Part shown: positions 25,651 through 37,147 of the stretch, one piece after another
Numbering within the stretch: position 1 is the stretch's first letter
Layout: each line of letters begins with the position of its first letter
NCBI GenBank assembly: GCA_020543525.1
Contig: JAHYIO010000030.1
Location: 186,001-250,000 of the forward strand
Length of the DNA: 64,000 bases
Direction: 5' to 3'
Source: Coriolopsis trogii
Lineage: Eukaryota > Basidiomycota > Agaricomycetes > Polyporales > Polyporaceae
Notes under the pieces: model-generated
Told to the model about the DNA's origin: nothing
The model's database searches: none
The model's input: the letters and a program-made list of their open reading frames with translations, nothing else
Program-made: the position numbers and the translations under genes

Positions 25651-28050
25651 TCGCGTAGATTACGATTGGCGGGGGAGCTTACGCAGTCCATGGCTTGTGA
25701 GAGCGGGTCGGTGAGGCTTGTGAGGGAACTAGGACAGACCAACAATGTGGAGACGGGAGGGAAGGGCACGCACTGGGAGAATGCGGTCCTCTGTTCTCGG
25801 AGACAAGTTATAGGTCGGATGCGACAGCCACTGGCAGAGTAGGGCAGAGGGAACGTGTTCGGAGACGGTCTAGAGCGTCTTACCTCAGGCCAGTCATTGT
25901 ACCTCTCTGGTCAGCCCCGTGCCATCTGGTTACAGAGCCGATGCCGGTTATCCATCCTGGTTATATCGGATTTAGTAGCCTGCACAGTCGGTATGGTATG
26001 ACTTACATCTTATGCCATCGATAGCCTGCCAGAGCGCGTCGCTGAGAGCCGGGCGGAGACAACGCCGCGCGCAGTTCGTGGTCGCTGTCAGGACAGCTTA
26101 CTCAGTTATCCAAGAACTGCCCCATGCCTCAAGGTGCGCCGGGGCTCTGCTGCAACGAGCTTGAGTCAATGCAGACGTAAAAGCGGAGAAAGAAGTCGGG
26201 TGGGGGTGACGCTCTGAGAACGACGCACTTGAGTTTGATTCTGAACATCTGAATGCGCCAGACGCTGAGCTTACAGGCAAATGCCGAGAAGTGTTTCATT
26301 GCCATATCCTGTGGTTTGATGGCCACATCGTGGCACGAAGGCGACTCAGTCAGGTTCCAGGCCCGGAGCCCACCCATGGCCGCCATAATCCCGCAAAGCT
26401 AGCCTCGATAGCAAAAATCGGAGACAATTCGCAGCCGCTGCATGCTATGAGTCTAGCTCTATGATATGTCAACGTATCCTCGAGCTGGTACACATCAAAG
26501 GACACACTTTCCGGGAGTTTGCATAATGGAATCTCTATAGCGCAAAGCTTAGCAGCCTTCCCTAGTCGATCCGTGTCCGAACAGTGCGTGGGACCTGGAG
26601 CTTCCGAGCACCGCGACCATAGGATATCCGTCACCTACACGAGCCTCCGGCTGTTATCTGTGAGCATCGACTCGACAAGTGAGGATATTGCATTACACTA
26701 CTGACACGTGTGTGCAATGAAAATCTGGAGTGAAAGAGGACCCTGGGGACACGGACGGCACGGAACGCCTCATTGTTTCGCTCAATCCATGCTCCCGTCC
26801 GATACTCTGATTCTCACCATGACCGCAATTAATGTCTCGTGCCTCTTTGAGTTCTTCTAGTATGATTATATTGCTATCTCGCAGAGTGCCATTCGGAGCC
26901 CTGACACGCGGAGTCCACGTGTCACAGTCGCAAAGTTGCCACAGAGCCATATGCTGGCCAGGCTGTTCCTTGGACATTACGTCGTGGTTATGCAGTGCGC
27001 TATGATATTAAACCATAGGAGTGCATTGGCAGTGTATCAGGCGGCGGCTTCGACTCGAAGTCCCCCCTTCTCGTGAGCTCACATCACATGCGACCCACAC
27101 TGAACGCGTGGCCGCGCCCGTCCAATAACTGATTCATCGCGACAGCTCGTGGCTCCGGTGCTCCGTGTCAAAAAATGGGAAGAGACGCACCAGTGTGGCA
27201 TGCGGGGACAGTACTCTCTCTCGCCCGCTCTGCTCTCGCATGTTCCCGGCCTTTCGTACGCTGCGGTACGCGACACAGCCCATCCCCAGACACTTCCCAC
27301 CCTCATCCCTGCAGCAGCTGGCCGAGCGTTGAGGCAGTTGGAGTTGCGAAGACACTTGAGAAGAAAAGCTAGATACCCAGTATCCTTGCGTGACGCACCA
27401 CGACTCCAGCCTCATCGGACATGGTAGTGAAGTTTCCAGCATGACCATCGAGTACACGCACTTCGGGCGGAAGTTCCCCCTCATACGCGCCAATATCGGT
27501 GTTTGGCACACTGACGGAGTCATAGGAACATGGCAGCAGTCGAGTAACATACGGTAGCGAGCAAGTTGCAGTGTCTCGGCTATCGGCGACGCGCTTGCAG
27601 ACACGTAGTGTCGCTGGCGCCTATGGTATAGCAAGATAGCGAGTGCGATTCGGATGATTGCAGTTTTGCTCTATGCCGGTCCACTTTGCCTTCGACTCCT
27701 AATACCAGACCATATCTCTCATTCTAACCCGCGCTCTGACAACTCAAGACCAAACGATTCGAGCGATTGATTCAGATTGTAATATGGCCATGCATCTGGA
27801 CGCCCGCCGCCGCGTGTCTTGCCGCGTTGTGTTCGTATCCCCTACATCGATGGGCCTAGATGTCAACTTGATTGCCGATAGCCTCCCTCACCGCGCGGGT
27901 TCCGCGAGGCCAGGAGAAGGACGTTGGACAAACGCGAGTCTACAAGAGCCTATACAAATCTCACAACGCCTCGCGTACGATCGGCAAGCTTCTGTATGTA
28001 CGTACAATCCTTCTAGGTGGTTTAATACTACTCGTCGTTTCCCTGTCGTC
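25651..28050. other. gene-poor region, nothing recognised
   Basis: About 2.4 kb has only short open frames on both strands and no recognisable domain. A minus-strand stretch at 26350-26634 is the longest plausible coding fragment (about 94 codons) but has no known motif or paired splice sites. At the right end (from about 27905) begins sequence repeated at about 31508. Confidence 0.35.
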
Positions 28051-29517
28051 TCAGCTACGAGACTTTTCGAACGAAGACCCCACGTCCACATGGTAGGAGC
28101 CACTTCCATCTCCCCCGATCCCCAAGATGGGCTGAATGCTTCCCTGGGACACGTGCTCGATGCGGAGCAGGACGATGCGTTCGAAGGACACCACAGCGCC
28201 CCTGTGCTCGAGAGCTCTGTTCGCATTCTCGGAGCGTTTCTGGAGGTGTGTTAGCTCCGATCGTGAGTACGTAGATAAATGACAAACTTACGAGTAGCTT
28301 CAGCAGCTCACTGCGCACGATCTCGGCCATCTCACGCAGAGTACAGGGCCTCCCAGACCTGCCACCGTGACGGACCCGAACCTGAGGCGAATTCTCTTTG
28401 AGCCCGGGGAGCTGTCGGTGAGAGCGTACTGGTCAGCGATGCGCGATATGTGTGGACACCCTCGGATGCTTACCCGGAACCGGAGGGATGCCTTCTCGCC
28501 GATAGATGACTCAGGGCAGAATGCAAGCTGTCCTCCGTCGTGAAGCAGATCGAGGTCGTTGAGCTGGACACCGCGTCCTTCATTGAAGATCACTGGCCCC
28601 GCAGGAACACCTTTGAAGTCATGATTGCGGGTATATGTGTCCTGCTGAAGACGCTCTACTACGACGGGGACGGGAGGGGTGGGTGCGGAGGATGGAGAGA
28701 CCTGGATAGGGACCGGGACATGCTGGAAGAAGAGTGAGTACCTACAACTCCCTTCTCGGCGATAAATCTATCTACCTGCAGAGACGACACTGCTTTGTTG
28801 CTGGGAGGTGCCTCATCGCGCATCCCATATAACGATGGTGAGCCATAGGCGGGGAAATACTGTTGATAGCGTCAGAACAGGAGCTTCCTGTCATGTAGCA
28901 GCACCCTACATTAAGAGGGCCTGGGCTTCCGGCGGAGGGTAGTGCACCGCAGCCCCCGTACTCGAGAGCGGCTCTATTCCCGACACCATATGAGTTGTAA
29001 AGCTGATCAGAGGCGTGAGTATCAGGGAGAACATAAGCATGACGAGGGACGTACCTCGCTCGTTGTAGTAATATACGTTTTATCTTCAAAGGCCATGTTT
29101 GGCGGGCTAGAGACGTTCTCCATGCATGCACGTAGGTCGCTCATGACGGCACCACTGGCGTACGTAGCGTGCGGAAAGGTCTGATATGTATTTTGAGAGA
29201 AGAACGGTGCAGCAGTGCTGTAAGTCGGGCTCGTGGGAGGGGCCGCGACAAATCTAGAGTAAGGGAATTGGGTCGCCCGCATGTTGCGTAGCAGCTGAGT
29301 AGGCATCAGGTTTAATTCACGTCAATGGTCGCATATGACTCACGGATTCCACGAGCAGCTGCTCGCAGAGCTTGTTAAGGGCTTCGTCGCCCAGCAAACT
29401 GCGAAGGTAGTCCTTTGTATCTCATAAGCTCTCGACGTGACCGCGCAAAGGTGTATCACACACTAAGGTAGGGTGAACACACTCGCAATTGTCGGGACTT
29501 CCGAAGCTTGTGTCCAT
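27905..29517. repeat. tandem duplication, unit B (with 31508-33128)
   Basis: The gene at 28051-29517 and about 150 bp of its 3' flank are repeated at 31508-33128 in the same orientation, with starts about 3.6 kb apart. The 3' flanks share long identical runs (for example GATCGGCAAGCTTCTGTATG in both). Coding exons are more alike than introns. Confidence 0.8.
28051..29517 (-). CDS. uncharacterised family protein, paralogue B
   Basis: ATG at 29517, stop TGA at 28051. Exons in order carry MDTSFGSPDNCE, then KDYLRSLLGDEALNKLCEQ, then a Tyr/Pro/Thr-rich exon (FPYSRFVAAPPTSPTYS), then VVVERLQQDTYTRN, VIFNEGRGVQLNDLDLLHDG and SSIGEKASLRFR, a phase-0 intron, LPGLKENSPQVRVRHG, MAEIVRSELLKLL, a phase-0 intron, and finally FERIVLLRIEHVSQGS and IQPILGI with a short tail. 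It is the same family as A and C and as the C-terminal half of the 16496 gene. The last intron (GTAAGT to CCAG) is well defined. No transmembrane or catalytic motif is recognised. Relative to C it has a tail of about 14 extra residues, caused by a later stop. Confidence 0.65.
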
Positions 29518-31678
29518 CGACTGCGTGTTAGGGTATCAGAGATCTCTTCAAGCCGGTGCCAATACAGCGACGTACCTGCTTCCAAGCCATTTTAGAAAGA
29601 ATTTGAAAAGGCTGCTGAATGCGCGAAGGGCGGGGGTGTTCAGACGGAAGAGCGCAAGATCGGATATGTCGTCTGCTTTGCGCAGACACGGCAGCTTTTG
29701 AGCTCTCGAGATAGAGTTAGGGCAAGGAGTCAGCGCAGAGGAGAAGCACAGACCAAATACTGAGCACAGTCGTCCCGATGCCACAACGAATGCCGGACAG
29801 TTCGGGCGGCGTGAAATAGGAACGACAGCGTGATGAGAGTCGTGCGGCCACGGGCGGATATCTGCACCTTTGTCGACAACCCGCTAACGCCCTTGGGAGC
29901 ACTTCATGTCCTCAGATGTGCGTACTGAACGAGTGGAGCGAGCCTCGGTGACAGTTGAAACTGCAGGAACACCATCGGATCGGCGCCTCGCCTCCGGATG
30001 ACCGGAGGACTCTTCATATTCAAGACTGTTAGCCTCTGCAAACGACGTCGGATGGCATTGGACTAGCTTGATTAGTGGCACTCACGGCGGGGTGAACGTA
30101 GTGAGACCCTCTCCCAGGCGCGGAGAAGGGATCTGCGGGCTATATTGGGGCATTGTCTGATCGGCAACTTTGGTTGCAACGAAGGCGGCATGGATAGACA
30201 TCACATCCCGCCTGAAGGGGACATGGGAAGGGAGGGATATGCATGAATAGTCCGACACCTTTCGCCGCTCTCGTGGATAATGGCAGATGTCTGCGGCAGT
30301 ACTCGAACCACGCGGGCGGTGATTGCGTGCTAACTATAGCAGACTTTGTCCTGAGCCGGGGGCACAAAACCTACAACGCGCAAGCGGATTGTATGTCAAA
30401 GGATGGATAGTCGATGACCAATCGAGCGAGGAACACGACTCCGCAACTCTGACATACTGCTCACCGTGACCTTCAACGCGTGGCGGGCATAAGCACTGCG
30501 TGAGGCATGCACCTGGCGCACGCTCGGACAGCCCATGCATCCAATGTGGCCACGATGTAGCCTATGTAGGAATCCATCGGGTGTCCTTCGGTTGACATAC
30601 CTTACATGATCACGTTGGGATATGTTGATGTATAGGTGAGGTATCTCACGTATCCTCATGAGGCTGGTCCATGTGGGCGATGTAGACGAGCACAAGGCAA
30701 GCGAAGGTGTCCAAAGTGAAGATAGGATGGCGCTTCATGCGCTGGACTAGGTAGACAAAGTAGATAGTTCAGCTGTCCTTGGTAATCCACAGAGCGTCCA
30801 TAGGATGCCGTGCACGAGAGGGAAGGAAACTTCCGCTTGCAGGTGCCGATGCCCCAAGAGAGGGCGACGCTGAGGTTCCGATGACGTAGATCGCGAGCTG
30901 CTGGGCGCGTCTGTGCATGTCCTTTGAAAGAGGCATTGGTTGCAGTGAGAGCGCGCACCATGTGCATTCATGGGTGGCGGGGGTAGATTGTGACCATCAG
31001 CATTTCCGCGTCCATGCGCGCTGTGCCCGATGCGATGTGGTGAGGGAGGGTGTCGGCGGGGAGGTGCATACGCTCGAAACAGAACTCGGGAAGTGGTGGA
31101 CGAGACGTTAACTGGGGAGACGCGATTTGCCAAGAACGAGTTTCGTGTTGCGCTGACCAGTGGGCGGCCCGCCGTACCGTGACGAATCCTCATTGCCGGG
31201 CCGCCGGGCACCGCCTGTCATTCCTGGGGCCTCGCGTGTCCCTTGAAGTTGCAAGTCCTGTGCGGCGTGCCCCCTCGCATAAGTATGTTACTACATCTGT
31301 CCCATCTCTGTGTCATGTATACTCGTATCGTCTTAGGCCCGGGGATATCAGCTTTAGACCTGCGACACAGCGTATGGGAGAAACGCAAACAAACTCCCTG
31401 CCAGTGGATTTGGCACGTTCTTCTCATTCTGCTTATCCACCGCATCGATGAACCAACACGTTGACGATCTCCGAGATCCATTAAATCCCACCTCGTGTAA
31501 AACGTGAGGCGAGGGACAAACGCAAGTCTACAAGGGTCTCTGATGTTCTACAACGCCTCGTGTATGATCGGCAAGCTTCTGTATGTACGTACAATCCTTC
31601 TAGATGGTTTGATTCTACCCGTTATTTCTCTGTCGTCACCGACACGAGACGTGACCACGAAGACCCCGTTTCCGCATC
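29518..31678. other. gene-poor repetitive spacer
   Basis: About 2.2 kb lies between paralogues B and C. No gene is supported. Part of it (about 30928-31200) is repeated at 35272-35700. Several open frames of 100-150 codons are Arg/Pro-rich and look like shadows of GC-rich DNA rather than exons. Confidence 0.4.
30928..31200. repeat. dispersed repeat, copy 1 (with 35272-35700)
   Basis: Two sub-blocks, GCATTGGTTGCAGT through GTGTCGGCGGGGAGGTGC and AAGTGGTGGACGAGA through AATCCTCAT, occur in the same order at 35272-35700. There they are separated by about 150 bp of extra sequence. Identity was judged by eye as clearly above background. The nature is unknown; no terminal repeats or transposase are seen. 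Confidence 0.6.
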
Positions 31679-33128
31679 CTAAGATCCACCTCCATCTCCC
31701 CCGATCCCCAGGATGGGCTGGATGCTTCCCTGAGACACGTGCTCGATGCGGAGCAAGACGATGCGCTCGAAGGACACCACGGCGCCTCTGTGCTCGAGAG
31801 CTCTGCTCGCATTCTCGGGGCGTTTCTGATATATCTGTTAGCTGCAATCTTCAACCGTGCGTAGGCAATTGACTGATTTACGAGTAGTTTCAGCAGCTCC
31901 CCGCGCACGATCTCGGCCATCTCTTGCAGGGTACATGGCCTCCCACACCTGCCGCCATGACGGACCCGAACCTGAGGCGGGTACTCCTTGAAACCGGGAA
32001 GCTGTCGGTGAGAGCGTACTAGTTAGTGATGCGCGGCAGGCACGAACATCGTCGAGTGCTTACCCGGAACCGGAGGGACGCCTTCTCGCCGATAGACGAC
32101 TTAGGAGCGAATGCGAGCCGTCCTCCGTCGTGAAGCAGATCGAGGTCGTTCAGCAAGACACCGCGCCCTTCATTGAAGATAACCGGCCCCGCAGGAACAC
32201 CTTTGAAGACTTGATTGCGGGTATATGTGTCCTGCTGAAGACGCTCTACTACGACGGTGGAGGGAGAAGTGCGCGCAGAGGAAGGGGAGACCGGGAGAGG
32301 AGCCGGGATGTACTGGAAGAAGCGTGAGTACCTACACGATCCTCAAAATGATAGTGGTGTTACCTGAGGGGCCGCTGCATCAGTGGTTGGAGGGGCTACG
32401 CCGCGCACCCCAGTCGCCCCTATTGCGGTGTCGGAGTAGAGCTTGAAAGAGGCGTCAGCGCAGATAGCTTCTCATCGGAAGATGCCTTACATCGAAAGAA
32501 CCTGTGCTTGTGGCGGCGGGCGGTGCCCAGTGCCCATCATCTGTCGGAGGAGCTCTATCTCCCATACTGTAGGCGGGGAACAGCTGACAAGAAGCGTCAA
32601 TATTGACAGACCTGTCGCCTCAACGAGGGGACGTACATCGTCCGTTGTAGGAAGGAGCGTTTTGTCATTGTATTCCATGCTTGGCGCGAGAGAGACATTC
32701 TCCATGGATGCAAGCAGGTCGGTCATGGCCGGGTCAGGGGATGTAGCATGGGAAAACGTCTGGTACGAGTCTTGAGGGTAGATAGGGATGGTTGTGCGGT
32801 GAGTCGGGTAGTTGGGAGGGGCCGCGACAAATGGCGAATATGGCGAGCAGGCCAGGGATGCTCGCACATCGCGAATCAGCTGTGACGTGTGTTATAGTGG
32901 AGCGCGCTCAACGCTAGCCGGAATACTCACAAAGTCGAGGAACAGATGCTCGCAGAGCCGGGCAAAGGCTACATCGCCCAAGTACCAACGAAGGTACTCC
33001 TTTGCATCGCGTAATCAGAGCTGTGTTCATTATGATCCCGCGCGAATATGATATCTCACTAAGGTGGGGTTCACACACTGCTCATGATCATCGGGACGGT
33101 CAGGGTAGCTCGCGTACGCAGACTGCAT
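31508..33128. repeat. tandem duplication, unit C (with 27905-29517)
   Basis: This is the second unit of the tandem duplication: gene 31679-33128 plus about 170 bp of 3' flank, in the same orientation as unit B. Confidence 0.8.
31679..33128 (-). CDS. uncharacterised family protein, paralogue C
   Basis: ATG at 33128, stop TAG at 31679. Exons parallel paralogue B one for one: MQSAYASYPDRPDDHEQ, EYLRWYLGDVAFARLCEH, SPFVAAPPNYPTHRTTIP, VVVERLQQDTYTRN, VIFNEGRGVLLNDLDLLHDG with IGEKASLRFR, a phase-0 intron, LPGFKEYPPQVRVRHG, MAEIVRGELLKLL, a phase-0 intron, then FERIVLLRIEHVSQGS, IQPILGI and GGDGGGS. The protein stops there, so the tail is shorter than in B. The exonic frame is open throughout, so the duplicate looks functional. 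It is the same unnamed fungal family. The role is unknown. The B/C pair evolved by local tandem duplication, with A an older member. Confidence 0.65.
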
Positions 33129-35004
33129 GTCAGAGTATTAGGGTGTCTATCGGGCGATGCGAGTCGTTGCTGTGACCAACCTGGTTCCAGTTCATGGTGT
33201 GAGATGGCATAACTAAAGTGAGACGGACGCAGGGGGTGTTCAGCTGTGAAGAACAACTTGTAGGGTTGGTGAGGCGTAGAGCTGGTTTTAAGTACTGGAC
33301 AAGGCAGGTGGGCAGTGAGTAACAGGGAAGGAAGGATCAAATCATGTGACCTTCGGTGTTCCGAGATCAGTTATCCGTGTCCTTGGGCGGTATCCAGCCG
33401 AAATAGCAGCGAATAGGATTTTCGAGCTCGACACTCGCCGCGGGGTGGCTGCCTCATTGACCGTCGCAGATATCCTCGTGTACAGGAGTACATGGCCACT
33501 GTGGAACAGAGTGAGTGCGGCTGACAGACGAAACAGACTCACTGCCAAGGTCACAGCCAACACTCGGAGCGCGCTGCCAGTGTGCGGACGCATTGTTACC
33601 ACGCGACTCAACATCTGCCCTGCATTAGAAGAGGCGGAGCAGACCCAACTCCGAGAGAATCTGAGATACATGACAATGAAAGGGTGCCATTCCGAAGACT
33701 TCCTGTGCCCTCGTGGGCCGATGACACTCTTCTAGAGGACAGAAACACATGGGCGGTGATGGCGCACAGGTCACTGCCGAATGTTTGGCCTATAACAGTA
33801 ACAGCATGGGGTAGTCATCCTGTATGTCAGAGTAATGGGTAATCGATGACTGCTTACAAGAATAACCGCACTCTCAGCTATATAGTGGAACGCTGACGAA
33901 TTCGCCCCTGGTGAGAATAAGAAGATAGCAGTAAAGCGCATGCGCAGCCCGTCTGGATACCGCACAGCAAGTCGGAGGCACTGGATGACAGTCTCTGCAC
34001 GCTCTGAGTCACCGCAGAATCTAGTTGCTTTCTCCGTCGCGGGACATTTGCAGGCGCAAATAGCAGGTCTTCAGATACATGTTCAGACACAACAGCTGCC
34101 GGCGGAGAGGAGACAGACTCACACTTACTCCACTGTGCGACACGAACATGCCTTGAATTGTATGATGATTGTATAATATCGCACGCTGTGCTGTGGTGGA
34201 CTGAGATAATTGCGGAGGGACAGGACTGGCCATGTATGTGCAAGGGATGCGCACGTTTGCACGGTGGTCTCACTGGCAGTGCCTGATGCGTCGACACGGT
34301 GGATGCATGGAAGCTGTCAGGTGATGCTGTCAAATCTGACTGATGCAATTACGAGGGCGCGTGACAAATAACCTGAATGAGCACGTACCTGAAAGCAAAG
34401 GTATTCCAGCCCTCACACGCCATGATGGACGTGGAAGCCGTCAGGCTGACAAATTGAAACAAATGTGCCAGTGTCGGTGGATGAGCCTCAGCTTCGACAT
34501 GACTCACCGGTCAGTGCGGGAGTGTTCTCCCATAGCAAACAGGATTACAGCGAGACTAGATTGTGAATGTTAGGAGCTCCTGGAGAGGGGACACCCGCGA
34601 GAATGAGGTACTCTTGACCGCCCATACCAGCACGGTAGTGTCTTCAGCCTTCCGCAATCCATAGGAACGAAAGGAGAAACAATCAGATTTGAGTCTTTGA
34701 CCCGGACGAAAACGTAGATGATGAAGCAAGGCAGGCGGCTAGTGAGGAGGCGGCACTTACGAAGGCATACGACGACAAGTACGTCGACGGTCTGGAGGGG
34801 GCTGTCTATGTGGCAAAAGGAGGCAATCGTGAGGGTTACAACGCGTTCATAGCCAAGCGGGACGCGGCTAAATGTGCAGCCTCTCGATGTCAGGAGTAGC
34901 ATTTTGAATTACTTGTGTGTGGTTACGATGACGTGACCTTGAATGTGATCAGTTCGCCGAGTCTTACACTGTTGACTTCAATGTAGAACTTAAGGTGCCG
35001 ATCC
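33129..35004. other. gene-poor region, nothing recognised
   Basis: No gene is supported in about 1.9 kb. Near the right end, about 34944-34995 resembles the segment just after the complete FunK1 gene (about 50128-50175). On the minus strand both would read like the start of the shared domain of the 16496 gene (YYIDLNGARIGEL at 50.1 kb), but each is too short for a gene call. Confidence 0.35.
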
Positions 35005-35106
35005 GAATGCTCAGCCTGCGACGTCCCGAAGCACGCGAAAGACGAAGGTCACTCACCCGAGTCATCCCCTTTCCCCCGTTCGCACGCGCAGCCGATGCTG
35101 TTGCTG

Positions 35107-35144
<38 letters not shown>

Positions 35145-35250
35145 GCCGCCTCCGCGCCTCGATCTCTCCCAGAGAAATCCACGCCCGCGCGCGCAACGAG
35201 GGTAACCTGTCCACTCCTCGTAGGCTGCCCATACTCCACCGCGAACTCAG
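35005..35250 (-). pseudogene. 3'-end fragment of the Pro/His-rich coiled-coil gene (third copy)
   Basis: The segment matches the last ~230 bp of the genes at 37659 and 51029: the Arg-Gly and poly-Ala run followed by a short C-terminal tail. The rest of the gene is missing on the 5' side, where the sequence changes abruptly near 35250. The Ala run is expanded by an 11-unit CTG repeat. This is a decayed or truncated extra copy. Confidence 0.65.
35110..35142. repeat. CTG trinucleotide repeat, 11 units
   Basis: A perfect (CTG)11 run is preceded by two imperfect units. On the minus strand it lengthens a poly-Ala run (or encodes poly-Gln in another frame). The homologous sites at about 37752 and 51123 have only four CTG units. 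Confidence 0.9.
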
Positions 35251-35271
35251 AGACGTTTTAAAGGTCCTGTA

Positions 35272-35700
35272 GGGGACGCATTGGTTGCAGTAGCAGAACA
35301 CGCACCATGTGCACTCACGGGTGGCGGGGGTAGATTGAGACCCTCAGCGTTTCCGCGCCCGTGCGCGTTGTGCCCGGTGCAATGTCGTGAGTGAGGGTGT
35401 CGGCGGGGAGGTGCTTGAAGCGTCTGCGTATGTCAGAGGACAAGCGGGAGAGATTTAACACTTTACGCAGAGGTAGACATGCCAGGGCTGTAGCATGCTC
35501 GTCACTGCCTGACGCCGTCTGATCTGCGCAAGTCAGGACACACCTAGATGTTGTCTGATATACGCTCAAATATCTATATCAGTCGAGAAGTGGTGGACGA
35601 GAACAAGGGAGACGCGACTCGCCAAGGGTGAGTTTCACGTACCGCTGGGCCAGTTGGCGGACCCGAGCGCCGGCGAAGTGAATCCTCATGGCCACCACCC
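35272..35700. repeat. dispersed repeat, copy 2 (with 30928-31200)
   Basis: This has the same two sub-blocks as 30928-31200, in the same order and orientation, but with an insertion between them (about 35425-35580). Its neighbour is the truncated gene copy at 35005-35250. Confidence 0.6.
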
Positions 35701-35866
35701 GTTCAACGTTCGACATTCTCGCTCTCTTTCTAGTTGCTCTGTGAGGTATGTCTGTCGTGCTACCTGGCGGAATCTCCGTTAGTCCATTACTTGAAGTGAA
35801 CAGGAAGACATAGATAGTGAGAGAACGAATACTCAACCCAAGACGGCGCCACAACGACGAGCAGGC

Positions 35867-36802
35867 ATGGAACTTACAGACAACCCATCTTTGACTCTCA
35901 GTTCGTTCTCTGCGATGCAAAGGGAATGCCTCTTGATGTTATCACCCTCAGCAGATCTCGACGCACTCGATGAGCCTGAGCCTGAGAAGGGCGTCGTGTA
36001 CTACCGGAAGCCTGCCGGTATATGTACCACTTCCAACTGTGGCTCTCAGCCGGGGACAACCACAAGTACCCAGCCTGTTCGTGAGACGTTCGAAGAGTCC
36101 AGAGATGGTATTACAGTAAACCTTGAACGTTTCCTGAATGCCCCGTTCATGCTTACCATTCGTATCCACTCTCAGGACAAGGCTGTTTTCATGGCCGAAC
36201 AAGTGCTTCGGGCATGGAATGCGGGCCTCTCCACTTCTCGCACCAAGGATCATGACCGAGAGTCGTTTGCCTGGGTCGTACTTTATACCGTTACCAAATA
36301 TGTCAAGGATCATCCGCCTCGTCGCAAGAAGGGAGAGAGAAAGGCCCGCTTCAACAACCGCAAGGAGATCCACCAAGGAGCCGTTGAGGAGCATCTGCAG
36401 CTGTTCTCGGCGCACAGCGTCCGGCAACTCCTCACGCATAGAGGCGGGCGGTACAACGCGATATACCCACTCGTACCGTCTGAAAGGTTCAAGGTGGGGG
36501 AGCCACTTCATGGCATATACCACCTGCTTGCATATCTCGAGCAAGAGTTCGGACCCGAGTCTCTGTTTGACCTCCTCGCCACATTTACCTGGCAATACAT
36601 CAGAGTCATCAACACTAGCAGCTCCACCGACAACAATCAAGACCTCTTGTGCAACCGACACCTATACACGGGTATGACAAGCAAGAAGGCAGAATTGAGG
36701 AAGGCGTATAAGGAGTACGCTAGGCTGTTGGACGCAGCTGTTTTCATTTCGAACGGAGGGACTGTCGAGGAGTTCGAAGCCCTCCGGGCTCAGCAGTTAT
36801 AG
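35867..36802 (+). pseudogene. FunK1-type kinase, C-lobe fragment
   Basis: The ATG at 35867 opens a 311-codon frame; removing a probable in-frame 60 nt intron (about 36116-36175) leaves 291. After about 80 unmatched residues it reads KAVFMAEQVLRAW, DHDRESFAWVVLYTVTKYV and LFSAHSVRQLL, colinear with the C-lobe of the complete FunK1 gene at 47423 (AIFMAEQVLRAW, HHDRESFVWVIVW). The intron falls at the same place (after Thr, before the (G)TA-F motif). The glycine loop, ATP-binding Lys, HRD and DFG regions are absent, so it cannot be an active kinase. An in-frame acidic repeat follows the stop codon. It may be a 5'-truncated pseudogene or an expressed C-lobe protein. Confidence 0.65.
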
Positions 36803-37147
36803 GAGGATGAGGAGTCGTCAGAGGATGAACAGGCGTTGGAGGATGGGCAGCTGTCAGAGGCTAAGGAGTCGTCAGAGGATAAGGAGTCGTCGGAGGACAA
36901 GGAGTCGTCGGAGGATGAGGATTCGTCGGAGGATGAGGATACGTCGGAGGTTGAAGAGTCCGAGTCCGAGTCCGAGTCCGGGCCACGTCTGGATGATTGT
37001 CCCAGTTCTTCTGAATACCGCTGTTGTAACATATACGTAGCCGTGCATGTGCCTCGATTGTATGAAGTAACTCCTGTCGAAATACTCTGCGCTATGGTGG
37101 TCGTCCGAAACGTCGACGACAGACATATGAAGCTCGGAGATATCTGA
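36803..37147 (+). repeat. acidic SSED repeat tract in frame after the FunK1-fragment stop
   Basis: Immediately after the TAG at 36800-36802 the same frame continues open to 37147. It encodes repeats of the type KESSEDKESSEDEDSSEDED, then SESESES. The DNA repeat is built on a degenerate 15-18 bp unit (GAGTCGTCRGAGGATRAG). This looks like a former acidic C-terminal tail of the kinase-like protein. Confidence 0.65.

Noticed and set aside
27020..27075. tRNA-like T arm (GGCTTCGACTCGAAGTCC)
   Set aside because: It has no matching acceptor or anticodon arm around it.
30747..31211. 154-codon minus-strand frame as a gene in the spacer
   Set aside because: It overlaps the dispersed repeat, has no recognised domain, and the second copy of the repeat does not preserve the frame.
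33342..33735. Possible membrane protein in 33.3-33.7 kb
   Set aside because: Both strands are open for 110-130 codons but neither shows convincing helices in a conserved order or splice signals joining further exons.
35096..35142. CRISPR-like or satellite array
   Set aside because: It is a simple trinucleotide run inside a gene-derived fragment; no spaced repeats were seen anywhere in the window.
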